NCBI GenBank assembly: GCA_910575695.1
Contig: CAJTGJ010000011.1
Span: forward strand, 1 to 64,000
Length of the DNA: 64,000 bases
Source: Oscillospiraceae bacterium
GTDB taxonomy: Bacteria; Bacillota; Clostridia; Oscillospirales; Oscillospiraceae
Direction: 5' to 3'
The notes beneath the pieces were generated by a model that saw only the letters and a list, made by a program, of their open reading frames with translations, made no database searches and was not told the origin of the DNA. The position numbers were made by a program, and so were the translations under genes. Positions 33,426-41,205 of this stretch are shown here, piece by piece (the first letter of the stretch is position 1; the number at the start of each line of letters is the position of its first letter).

Positions 33426-34741
33426 ATTTCTGTTTTTGGGCGGATATTCTTCTGGTGCTCTCCGGCCTGTTGGCTGGGGCGGTGCGTGTGCTTGTGGGGC
33501 TGACCCTCGTTCACCGGCTGCTGTCCGTAAAGAGACCAGACCGAAAAAGCATCGCGGCGGGGCTGGCCGGGGCGCTGGCCCTCACGGTTTCGCTGTCCCT
33601 GCTCCATGCGCCGGATTTCTACCGGATGGCTCTGGAGGCGGTTCTGATTGCCGCCTGCGCCTACCGGCTGCAAGGGGCCGAGCTGAGAATGGGCCTGTTT
33701 GTCGGCATCTTTTATGAGATCGGCGTCTCCTTCTGGTCGTTTCTCCTGCCGGCATGGATGGGCGTGCTGTTCCGCTCCCAGGACTTTCTGAGCGCCAGAA
33801 CGCTGGCCGGACAGTCCGCCCTCTGGCTGCTCCACGGGCTGCTGGCCGTTTTGGCGGTCTGGCTCTCCAGAGGCTGGGAGATTAACCGCAAATCTGCGTT
33901 CCGGGCCGTCTCCGCGCTTACGCTGGCGGGATTTCTCGGGGTTATCACGCTGTCGGAGCAGACAATCCTGTCTATTCCCGACGACACCCTCTATATGTGG
34001 ACCATTCTGGCGGTGGTGCTGATGATGTCGGTGCTGGTGTTCAATATCAACCGGCAGTATGAGGTGGAAAAGGAGCTGGCAAAGCTGAAATCGGAGCAGG
34101 CCGAGCTGCTGGAGCGGGACTATACCGCTGTCAACCGGGCCTACCAGGTCAACGCCAGGCTGTTCCACGACTTCCACAACCACATCGGCGTACTGCGGCA
34201 GTTTCTCACCCATGAGAAGTACAGGGAGGCCGTCCGCTACCTGGACGAGCTGCAGGCCCCGGTGCGGGACCTCACCGCCAACCTCTGGACAGGGGACGAG
34301 ACGGCGGACTACCTGATCAACAGCAAGGCGGCTGCGGCGGAGGCCGATGGTATCCGGTTCCAGGCCCAGGTGGAGTTCCCCCGCCGCACCAACATCCGCA
34401 GCGTGGATCTGTGCGCGATCTTGGGGAACCTGCTGGACAACGCTATCGAGGCCGCCAGGCAGGTGCCGGACCCATCGGGGCGGACGGTGGCCCTCACCAT
34501 CCGCCGTATCCACCAGATGCTGGTCATCAAGGTGGAGAACAGCTTCGCCGCCTCCCCTGTCCAGGAGAACGGCGAATTGAAAACCACCAAGACCGAGGGC
34601 GGTCTCCACGGCTGGGGCCTGAAAAGCGCCCAGACCGCCGCAGAAAAGTACGACGGTATGGTGCAGGCCGGTGTCTCCGGGGAGGTTTTCCGGGCGGTGG
34701 CTACACTGTCCTATCAAGGAATGGAGGATATTCATGAGTAA
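33422..34741 (+). CDS. AgrC-like GHKL-domain sensor histidine kinase
   Basis: 439 aa; ATG overlaps the preceding stop as ATGA. About six transmembrane helices (1-210) precede a coiled linker, then the H-box LFHDFHNHIGVLRQF and a GHKL ATPase domain (ILGNLLDNAIEAAR; GWGLKSAQTAAEKYDG). This architecture belongs to AgrC/VirS-type receptors of peptide signals. The usual LytTR regulator and pre-peptide genes are not adjacent. Confidence 0.85.
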   Translation: MNFCFWADILLVLSGLLAGAVRVLVGLTLVHRLLSVKRPDRKSIAAGLAGALALTVSLSLLHAPDFYRMALEAVLIAACAYRLQGAELRMGLFVGIFYEIGVSFWSFLLPAWMGVLFRSQDFLSARTLAGQSALWLLHGLLAVLAVWLSRGWEINRKSAFRAVSALTLAGFLGVITLSEQTILSIPDDTLYMWTILAVVLMMSVLVFNINRQYEVEKELAKLKSEQAELLERDYTAVNRAYQVNARLFHDFHNHIGVLRQFLTHEKYREAVRYLDELQAPVRDLTANLWTGDETADYLINSKAAAAEADGIRFQAQVEFPRRTNIRSVDLCAILGNLLDNAIEAARQVPDPSGRTVALTIRRIHQMLVIKVENSFAASPVQENGELKTTKTEGGLHGWGLKSAQTAAEKYDGMVQAGVSGEVFRAVATLSYQGMEDIHE

Positions 34742-34943
34742 ATACGACGCTTTGTGGGCCTATGTGCAAAAGGATGGAAGCCCGACCCTCAAATTGACCT
34801 TTGCGCAGATCCAGGAGATCGCGGGCATCCCCATTGACCACTCTTTCCTGAAATACAAAAAGGAATTGATGGACTACGGGTATCAGGTCGGGAAAATCTC
34901 TATGAAGGAGCAGACGGTTATCTTTAAGAGGACACGAGTATGA
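34734..34943 (+). CDS. Small DUF7662-like protein
   Basis: 69 aa. MSKYDALWAYV and LTFAQIQEIAGIPIDHSFLKYKKEL match the pattern of DUF7662-type small proteins (a helix-loop domain of unknown function). ATG overlaps the kinase stop, so it is cotranscribed. The family name is from memory of the pattern. Confidence 0.6.
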   Translation: MSKYDALWAYVQKDGSPTLKLTFAQIQEIAGIPIDHSFLKYKKELMDYGYQVGKISMKEQTVIFKRTRV

Positions 34944-35476
34944 CAGGGCTGAAAAGAGGAACGGTCATGCTGGCGCCGCATCAAGAAGAATGGACGCAAA
35001 ATGCGGAGAGGACGATTCAAGTATTAAATCGGCTTTTAGAACCTGTTGCAGTTGACATTCAGCATATCGGAAGCACCGCTATTCCCTCCATTCATGCAAA
35101 ACCGATTATTGATCTTGTCGTAGGCGTTCGTAACCTGGACGATATAGCGCCTTATGTTGAATTGCTCAAACAGCATGATATTGTTTTTCGCAAAGAAGAT
35201 GTTGCGGGACAGCTGCTGTTTGTGATGGGTGATTTTGAAAAGGACACCCGTACACACCACATCCATGTGGTCAGATGGAACGGAGCCGAATGGAACAACT
35301 ATATCAATTTTCGGGATTATTTGAACCGCTTTCCTGATAAAGCAATAGAGTACGATGCCTGTAAGAAAAAGTTGGTGGCGCAATTTGCAGATGACCGAGG
35401 GAGCTATACCACAGGCAAGCAGGAACTGATAGGCCGCTTGCTGGAAGAGGCTCATGCGTGGAGGTCTGGGACATAG
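34940..35476 (+). CDS. GrpB family (UPF0157) nucleotidyltransferase-like protein
   Basis: 178 aa. QHIGSTAIPSIHAKPIIDLVVGV is the family's GS-x(n)-D-x-D-like core of the nucleotidyltransferase fold; HHIHVVRWNG and FRDYLNRFPDKAIEYDACKK are also characteristic. Its biochemical role is unknown. Overlapping ATGA with the upstream gene. The AT content rises sharply from here to about 36.5 kb, suggesting separate acquisition. Confidence 0.85.
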   Translation: MTGLKRGTVMLAPHQEEWTQNAERTIQVLNRLLEPVAVDIQHIGSTAIPSIHAKPIIDLVVGVRNLDDIAPYVELLKQHDIVFRKEDVAGQLLFVMGDFEKDTRTHHIHVVRWNGAEWNNYINFRDYLNRFPDKAIEYDACKKKLVAQFADDRGSYTTGKQELIGRLLEEAHAWRSGT

Positions 35477-35511
35477 TGTTGCAGACGAAACTATGAAACG
35501 GAGGAATGATT

Positions 35512-35694
35512 GTGTTTGGAAAGAAAGAAAAAAGATTCAGCGTAAAAGAAGCGGAAAGCTACAGTGGAAGCGGAACCATCCGAATCATCGTTGATACAAA
35601 GACGGGCGTTAATTACATTATGACAGAAGGCGTTGGCGGTTCGTCTATCACACCCTTGCTTGACAGCAACGGGAAAGTGGTGATTGATAACTGA
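35512..35694 (+). CDS. DUF6440-like small protein
   Basis: 60 aa from GTG. An ATG six bases earlier sits only 1 nt from GGAGG, too close, while the GTG is 7 nt away; this decides the start. MFGKKEKRF, ILVD-like IIVDTKTGVNYIM and LLDSNGKVVID fit DUF6440. Function unknown. Confidence 0.65.
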   Translation: MFGKKEKRFSVKEAESYSGSGTIRIIVDTKTGVNYIMTEGVGGSSITPLLDSNGKVVIDN

Positions 35695-35719
35695 CTTTTT
35701 TATCGAAGGGGGAGGCAAA

Positions 35720-36244
35720 ATGAAAATCAGATTGGTAAGACCTACGGAACAATTAAAGGAACAGGCAATCAATTTCAGGCAAGAATTTTTTGACAACCAC
35801 GAGATGGTAATTAATGGAAGCGAATTGCTTGATAAAACAGAACAGTACGAGAATTGGCTGAAGGCTGTGGCCGCTAATACAAGTATTGAAACGGTAAATG
35901 CCAACTGGGTGGTCACAGACACTTTTTTTGCTGTGGATGAAAAAGACCAGATTATTGGAATTATTGATTTGAGGCATACACTGAATGACTTTTTGAAGAA
36001 TTTAGGGAATTGTGGTTACAGCGTTCGCCCTTCCGAGCGGAGGAAGGGATATGCAACAGAAATGCTCCGTCTGCTGCTGCCGATTGCGAAAGACGCAGGA
36101 ATGAAAGAGTTGCATTTGTCTGTTGAACGGGACAATGAAGCCTCTATTAAAACCATCATGCGAAATGGCGGAAAATACGAACGGAGCTTTGAGTTTGAGG
36201 GTAAACAAGCGGATATATACAAGATTGTTTTATCTTCTAAGTGA
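35720..36244 (+). CDS. GNAT family N-acetyltransferase
   Basis: 174 aa, ATG behind AGGGGGAGG. The fold is seen in IIGIIDLRHTLN (strand 4), YSVRPSERRKGYATEMLRLLL (acetyl-CoA-binding R/Q-x-x-G-x-G/A motif) and LSVERDNEASIKTIMRNGGK. Substrate unknown. AT-rich. An earlier in-frame ATG within the previous gene lacks a ribosome-binding site. Confidence 0.88.
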   Translation: MKIRLVRPTEQLKEQAINFRQEFFDNHEMVINGSELLDKTEQYENWLKAVAANTSIETVNANWVVTDTFFAVDEKDQIIGIIDLRHTLNDFLKNLGNCGYSVRPSERRKGYATEMLRLLLPIAKDAGMKELHLSVERDNEASIKTIMRNGGKYERSFEFEGKQADIYKIVLSSK

Positions 36245-36286
36245 GGAATACTAAGACAACTTCTAATTTGCAGAGGTGATCTCTAC

Positions 36287-36529
36287 ATGCAGTGTCCTTA
36301 TTGCGGAAAAGCGATGGAGAAAGGCTTGATCCAAAGTCCTCAAGAAATTGCTTGGTTAAAAGGCGAAAAACGGCCTCTTTTGGGAAGAGCTGCGTTTCAT
36401 GATGATTCAGTGGTATTGTCTAAGTTATCTACATGGAAGAGCTCGGCGGTTACCGCTTATTTGTGCCGAGAATGCAAAAAGGTTATCATTTACTATGCAG
36501 TGGAAATGTCTGACTTTAATGCCAGATAA
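36287..36529 (+). CDS. Zinc-ribbon protein (DUF6487-like)
   Basis: 80 aa. CPYCGKAMEKG at the N-terminus and CRECKK near the C-terminus form a two-CxxC zinc ribbon; IQSPQEIAWLKGEK and DDSVVLSKLS are the family's conserved middle. Role unknown. Confidence 0.7.
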   Translation: MQCPYCGKAMEKGLIQSPQEIAWLKGEKRPLLGRAAFHDDSVVLSKLSTWKSSAVTAYLCRECKKVIIYYAVEMSDFNAR

Positions 36530-36566
36530 TCTCAACTCTTTTAAACTTACAACTTCCTGCTCACCG

Positions 36567-36601
36567 GAGGCGCTTATCTTCAGAAGGTAAGCGCCTCTTT
36601 T
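36567..36601 (+). terminator. Rho-independent terminator after the zinc-ribbon gene
   Basis: GAGGCGCTTA and TAAGCGCCTC pair perfectly around an 11-nt loop, followed by TTTT. Confidence 0.9.
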
Positions 36602-36705
36602 CGCGGTCAAAAACCTGCCGTTTGCGGACATTCCCGCACAGCGCCCGGTTTTCTGCTATGATGCAGACACATCAAAGGAAGCACTGCTTCAAGGAGGAAA
36701 CTGTT

Positions 36706-36882
36706 ATGCGTCATGTTACTATTCGTGGCATCCTGGCTCTGATCTGGCTGGCGGCGGCGGTGGTCAGCGGCCTGTCCGGCAATTTGGAGATGACAGGGCT
36801 CTATGTCTTGATGGGGGCGGCCTTCGGGTATTCCGCCTGGGCCTCCTGGAAAAAGGCAAAGAACGACAAAAGGGGGAACTGA
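36706..36882 (+). CDS. 58-aa membrane protein upstream of an ABC transporter
   Basis: ATG 8 nt after GGAGG. Two hydrophobic helices (ILALIWLAAAVVSGLSG and MTGLYVLMGAAFGYSAWASW) are followed by a basic tail. It is two bases from the ATPase gene start, so it is likely an accessory subunit of that transporter. A TATGAT -10-like hexamer lies at 36657-36662 without a good -35. Confidence 0.65.
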   Translation: MRHVTIRGILALIWLAAAVVSGLSGNLEMTGLYVLMGAAFGYSAWASWKKAKNDKRGN

Positions 36883-36884
36883 CC

Positions 36885-37592
36885 GTGGGCGAAAATATCC
36901 TGGAGCTGCAAAACCTCAGCGCCTGGTACAGCGAGGGGAAGAACGTGCTGTCCGGCTTTTCCCTCCAGCTGCGGCCCCATGAGGTGGTGGGGCTGATCGG
37001 CCTGAACGGGGCCGGGAAGACCACCTTTCTGAAAACCCTGTCCGGACTCCATGAGGGCTTCCGCTGTGACGGCATCCGCCTGAACGGCCAGCCGGTCGCT
37101 TTCCGGGACAAGGGCTTCAAGTTGAGCCGGTATACCGTCTTCGCCGAAGACAACTCCTTCCAGTATTTCACCTTCCGGGAGTACCTGTCCTATGCGGCGG
37201 CGGCGTACAAAATGAAATTGCCCGATGTGGCAGAACTGGTGCGGGGCTTTCACTTCGAGGACTACACCGACACCCTGCTGAAGGATCTGTCCACCGGCAA
37301 CAAGAAAAAAGCGTTTCTGATCACCGCCTTTGCCCTGAAGCCGGAACTGCTCCTGCTGGACGAGCCGGTGAACGGGCTGGACTTCCAGAGCACAGAGTAC
37401 TTGTACCAGTTGATCGCCGGATATAAGGAACACGGGACGGTCCTGTTCTCCTCCCACATTCTGGAGAGCATCACCCTGACCTCGGACCGGGTTCTGGTGC
37501 TGGAGGAGGGACAGATCCGGCGGACATTTGAGGGCGGCGAAATCAACGCCGCTAACATTCGGGAGGCCCTGCATGATGAAAATGAGCTTTGA
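36885..37592 (+). CDS. ABC transporter ATP-binding protein
   Basis: 235 aa, GTG start. Walker A GLNGAGKTT, signature LSTGNKKK (a variant of LSGGQ) and Walker B LLLLDEPVNGLD; the switch His is in SSHILE. The variant signature matches exporter ATPases of the ABC-2/BcrA type. It overlaps the permease gene by 20 nt. Confidence 0.9.
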   Translation: MGENILELQNLSAWYSEGKNVLSGFSLQLRPHEVVGLIGLNGAGKTTFLKTLSGLHEGFRCDGIRLNGQPVAFRDKGFKLSRYTVFAEDNSFQYFTFREYLSYAAAAYKMKLPDVAELVRGFHFEDYTDTLLKDLSTGNKKKAFLITAFALKPELLLLDEPVNGLDFQSTEYLYQLIAGYKEHGTVLFSSHILESITLTSDRVLVLEEGQIRRTFEGGEINAANIREALHDENEL

Positions 37593-38592
37593 AGTCACCG
37601 CCAAAAAGCTGTTTGGCGTGAACTATGAGCGGCTGATTCGGACGCTCTTTCTGGAGCTGGTGGTCTTCTGGGGCCTGCACATCGCCGGGTTCCAGATAGA
37701 GATCGCCTCGTTCATTCTGTACCTGATGACGGTTGCCTTCTCTGCCGGGGTCATGTGGCAGGCCCTCTCCTCTGGCGGCAACCGGGCCAACTTGGAAAAT
37801 ATGCTTATGCTCCCCTTTGAGGGCCGAACCCTGGTGTTTTCCTATGTAGCCGCCCTGGGGGCCTATACGCTGCTTACCAAAACTGCCGCACTGCTGGCGG
37901 TGGTCTGGGCAGTCTCCGAATGGAGCTGGGCGGAGATTTTAGGTAGTATCCTCTGTGCCCTGGCCGCTATTGTGATTGTGTCCTGTCTCTATCCCCTGCG
38001 CCTGGGTCGTACAGATGCCTACGCCTTTTATATCCAACCGGCCAGCCGCAGGCAGAGGGTCAAAGTTCACCGCCGTTACTCCATTTGGCGTTATCTGTTC
38101 CGCTATCTGATGGCCCACAAGAATTATCTGGTCAACACCGTGGCTATGTGGGGGGTGGCCTGTGTTCTGCCGGTGCTGCTGGGGCAGATGGAGGCCCGAT
38201 TCGTCCTGCCCATCGGCTTTGCCATCCTCTCCCTGAACACCCCCATCTGCATCCTGCTGTCCTGCGACCCGGCCCTGGAGCGGGCGGTGCGGTTCCTGCC
38301 TGGACAGCAAAAGGCGTTCTGCGTCCCCTATTGCCTGTTCATCTTCGGATGCAATCTGGCGGCGGACATGGTTTTCCTGTGCAGCTGGCAGATCCAACTC
38401 GGCGGGATCGGCCCGCTCCATGCTTTGACGGCGGTGGCCTTTGCTCTGCTGAGTGCTTCCGGCTCCGTCCTGCTGGAGTGGTACTGTCCCATCCGTGGAT
38501 GGAAAATCGAGAGCGACCTCTGGCACCATCCGAGGAAATACGTTGTACCGGCGGTCATGCTCCTGCTGGCCGGGCTGGTGAGTATGTTCTGA
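37573..38592 (+). CDS. ABC transporter permease
   Basis: 339 aa from an ATG 6 nt after GGGAGG. Eight or nine hydrophobic helices, with a cytoplasmic segment YSIWRYLFRYLMAHKNYLVNT in the middle typical of ABC-2-like exporters. Substrate unknown. A terminator follows directly. Confidence 0.8.
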   Translation: MMKMSFEVTAKKLFGVNYERLIRTLFLELVVFWGLHIAGFQIEIASFILYLMTVAFSAGVMWQALSSGGNRANLENMLMLPFEGRTLVFSYVAALGAYTLLTKTAALLAVVWAVSEWSWAEILGSILCALAAIVIVSCLYPLRLGRTDAYAFYIQPASRRQRVKVHRRYSIWRYLFRYLMAHKNYLVNTVAMWGVACVLPVLLGQMEARFVLPIGFAILSLNTPICILLSCDPALERAVRFLPGQQKAFCVPYCLFIFGCNLAADMVFLCSWQIQLGGIGPLHALTAVAFALLSASGSVLLEWYCPIRGWKIESDLWHHPRKYVVPAVMLLLAGLVSMF

Positions 38593-38599
38593 AACAATT

Positions 38600-38639
38600 T
38601 TCTGCCTGGGCGGATAGGATCGCTCAGGCAGAATTTTTT
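38600..38639 (+). terminator. Rho-independent terminator
   Basis: TTCTGCCTGGGCG pairs with CGCTCAGGCAGAA (one mismatch), followed by TTTTTT. Confidence 0.9.
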
Positions 38640-38659
38640 CAAAAAGACAGGCTGCTGTA

Positions 38660-38688
38660 ACATTTCGCGGACATTTATCTGTTATACT
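38660..38688 (+). promoter_or_regulatory. Direct-repeat promoter of the second two-component operon
   Basis: ACATTT occurs twice, 11 bp apart (38660 and 38671), with -10 TATACT at 38683. The repeats occupy the -35 region, the layout of promoters activated by OmpR/PhoB-type regulators. The same arrangement occurs at 40467-40495. Confidence 0.6.
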
Positions 38689-38715
38689 GCCCTTATCACC
38701 AAAGGAGGACGGGAT

Positions 38716-39405
38716 ATGAAACGGATACTGCTTGTGGAGGACGACGCCCTTTTGAATAAGACATTAGCCTATAACCTGCGCTCCGACGGCTGGGATGTGA
38801 CCCCTGCCCTGAATGCAAGGACCGCCGAAACTCTGCTGGCTGGGACAGAATACGATCTGGTACTGCTGGATATCAATCTGCCGGACGGGAACGGCTACGA
38901 CCTGTGCAGACTTGTCAAGCCGGAACACCCGGATACAGTGGTAATCTTCCTCACCGCCAACGATCAGGAGAGCGACCAAATCCAGGGCTATGAAGCTGGG
39001 GCGGTGGACTACATCACCAAGCCCTTTTCCATCGGGGCCTTGCAGCGGAAGATCCGGGCCATGTTCGCCATGCTGGAGCACCACAGGCCGGCACGGGATA
39101 TTTATGATGACGGCAGGCTGTTCCTGGATTTCTCGGAGCAGTCAGCCACTCTGAACGGAAAAACGCTTACCCTTTCCTCTATGGAGTACAAAATGCTGTA
39201 CCTGTTCTGCAAAAATCCACGCCAGGTCCTGACCCGCCAGCGGCTGCTGGAGCGGCTGTGGGATGTGGACGAAAAATTTGTGGACGAACACACCCTGACC
39301 ACCACCATCAGCCGTATCCGGGGCAAGATTGAGGCGGAGGGCGATACCTACATCAAGACCATTTACGGGATTGGGTATCAGTGGACAGGGGGCGAGCGGA
39401 AATGA
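38716..39405 (+). CDS. OmpR-family response regulator
   Basis: 229 aa behind AAAGGAGG. Receiver: VEDD, Asp in LVLLDINLPDG, Lys in YITKPFS. The winged helix has LSSMEYKMLYLFCKNP and HTLTTTISRIRGKI, ending YGIGYQW. TGA overlaps the kinase ATG. It is likely to bind the ACATTT repeats before its own operon and the ATPase/permease operon downstream; this is inference from position. Confidence 0.92.
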   Translation: MKRILLVEDDALLNKTLAYNLRSDGWDVTPALNARTAETLLAGTEYDLVLLDINLPDGNGYDLCRLVKPEHPDTVVIFLTANDQESDQIQGYEAGAVDYITKPFSIGALQRKIRAMFAMLEHHRPARDIYDDGRLFLDFSEQSATLNGKTLTLSSMEYKMLYLFCKNPRQVLTRQRLLERLWDVDEKFVDEHTLTTTISRIRGKIEAEGDTYIKTIYGIGYQWTGGERK

Positions 39406-40427
39406 GGCGTATGCCCGTCAAAACCATGTTTCTGCTGGTGGAGGCGGTTGCGGCTGCCTCCATGCTGGCCCTCTCCGTCCTCCTCTCCAACCTGACCGGC
39501 CAGAGGGGAGTGCTACTCACCGGTGTGCTGCTGACAATCTGCGCACTGGCCTGGCTGTTCCTGCTGACGCTGTTTTTCGCCAGGCGGCTGTCCCAGTTCA
39601 CCAGCGACCTGTGCCAAACGATGGACAGCATGATCAGCGGCGGCGGGGAACCGGCCAGAGCCGAAGACCGTGAGACCATCTTCGCCCGCATCAGCTACCG
39701 CCTCTCCCGCCTGTACGGTATCCTTCAGGAAAACCGGCGCAAGGTGGACGAGGAGCGGCGGGAGCTGCAAACGCTGGTGTCGGACATCTCCCATCAGGTG
39801 AAAACGCCGGTGGCGAATCTGAAAATGGTGACGGATACCCTGCTGGCAAAGCCCGTTACCGAGCAGGAACGGCGGGACTTCTTGCAGGGTATCCGCAGCC
39901 AGACGGACAAGCTGGAATTTCTGGTGCAGTCCATGGGAAAAGCCTCCCGCCTGGAGTCCGGGGCGATCGTCCTGGAGAAGAAGGACGGTCCGCTGCTGGA
40001 CACCCTGGCCCAGGCTATGAGCGGCATCGTCTACGGGGCGGAGCAAAAAGGCATCTCTGTGGAGGTACAGTGCCCGGATGATCTGCGGGTGTCCCACGAC
40101 GGCAAGTGGACGGCGGAGGCCCTGTTCAATCTGCTGGACAACGCGGTAAAGTACACCCCGGCGGGCGGGAAAATCAGCGTGTCGGTGGAACAGTGGGAGA
40201 TGTATGTCAAGCTGGATGTGGCCGACACCGGCAAGGGCATCCCGGAGAGCCGTCAGGCCGCGATCTTCCGGCGTTTTTACCGGGAAGAGGAGGTCCACGA
40301 CGAGCCGGGGGTGGGGATCGGCCTGTATCTGGCCCGTGAAATCATTACCCGGCAGGGCGGCTATATCAAGGTGGCCTCGGAGGTTGGCCGGGGGTCTACC
40401 TTTTCGGTGTTCCTGCCCCGGCGATAA
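39402..40427 (+). CDS. Sensor histidine kinase
   Basis: 341 aa. Helices at about 6-28 and 36-60 have almost no extracellular loop. A cytoplasmic linker is followed by the H-box VSDISHQVKTPVANLKM, N-box LFNLLDNAVKYTP, G1 ADTGKGIP and G2 GVGIGLYLA. It is probably an intramembrane sensor linked to the neighbouring exporters. Confidence 0.9.
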   Translation: MRRMPVKTMFLLVEAVAAASMLALSVLLSNLTGQRGVLLTGVLLTICALAWLFLLTLFFARRLSQFTSDLCQTMDSMISGGGEPARAEDRETIFARISYRLSRLYGILQENRRKVDEERRELQTLVSDISHQVKTPVANLKMVTDTLLAKPVTEQERRDFLQGIRSQTDKLEFLVQSMGKASRLESGAIVLEKKDGPLLDTLAQAMSGIVYGAEQKGISVEVQCPDDLRVSHDGKWTAEALFNLLDNAVKYTPAGGKISVSVEQWEMYVKLDVADTGKGIPESRQAAIFRRFYREEEVHDEPGVGIGLYLAREIITRQGGYIKVASEVGRGSTFSVFLPRR

Positions 40428-40466
40428 ACTGTTCACAAAAAATTCATAATTAAAGCTCCAATTCGG

Positions 40467-40495
40467 ACATTTCTGTGACATTTGGATTTTACCAT
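40467..40495 (+). promoter_or_regulatory. Direct-repeat promoter of the ATPase/twin-permease operon
   Basis: ACATTT at 40467 and 40478 (11 bp apart), then -10 TACCAT at 40490. Spacings are identical to those upstream of the two-component operon, pointing to one regulator. Confidence 0.6.
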
Positions 40496-40526
40496 AGCTC
40501 CAATACCTGAAAGGAGCGGATCAACC

Positions 40527-41192
40527 GTGAACGTATTACAGACTATCGACCTGAAAAAGCAGTATGGCAGCGAGCCCAACATCACCCGGGCCCTGGATGG
40601 GGTCAACCTCTCGGTGGAGCAGGGCGAGTTTGTGGCGGTGGTGGGCACATCCGGCAGCGGCAAGTCTACTTTGCTGAATATGATGGGCGGCCTGGACACC
40701 CCCACCTCCGGCAGCGTGATCGTCCGGGGGGACGAGCTGGCGAAAAAGAACGACGAGGAGCTGACCATCTTCCGCCGCCGGAACATCGGCTTCATCTTCC
40801 AGAACTACAACCTGGTTCCCATTCTCAATGTCTATGAGAACATCGTCTTGCCCGTAGAGCTGGACGGGGACACGGTGGACCAGAGGTTCATGGACGAGAT
40901 CGTGAGGATGCTGGCACTGGAGGACAAGCTGCAAAATATGCCCAACAATCTCTCCGGCGGACAGCAGCAGCGGGTGGCGATTGCCCGTGCCCTGATTACC
41001 AAACCAGCCATCGTCCTGGCCGACGAACCCACCGGCAACCTGGACAGCAAGACCAGCGCCGACGTGCTGGGCCTGCTCAAGCGCACCAGCACGCAGTTCA
41101 ACCAGACCATCGTGATGATCACCCACAACAACGAGATCGCACAGCTGGCCGACCGCATCGTGCGGATCGAGGACGGCAAGATCGTGAGCTAA
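40527..41192 (+). CDS. ABC transporter ATP-binding protein (MacB/LolD-like)
   Basis: 221 aa from GTG, with AAAGGAG upstream. Walker [11 protein letters not shown]-loop FIFQNYN, signature LSGGQQQR, Walker [12 protein letters not shown] and switch His in ITHNNE. It pairs with the two large FtsX-type permeases that follow. Confidence 0.92.
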   Translation: MNVLQTIDLKKQYGSEPNITRALDGVNLSVEQGEFVAVVGTSGSGKSTLLNMMGGLDTPTSGSVIVRGDELAKKNDEELTIFRRRNIGFIFQNYNLVPILNVYENIVLPVELDGDTVDQRFMDEIVRMLALEDKLQNMPNNLSGGQQQRVAIARALITKPAIVLADEPTGNLDSKTSADVLGLLKRTSTQFNQTIVMITHNNEIAQLADRIVRIEDGKIVS

Positions 41193-41205
41193 GGGGGTGG
41201 CGGCG

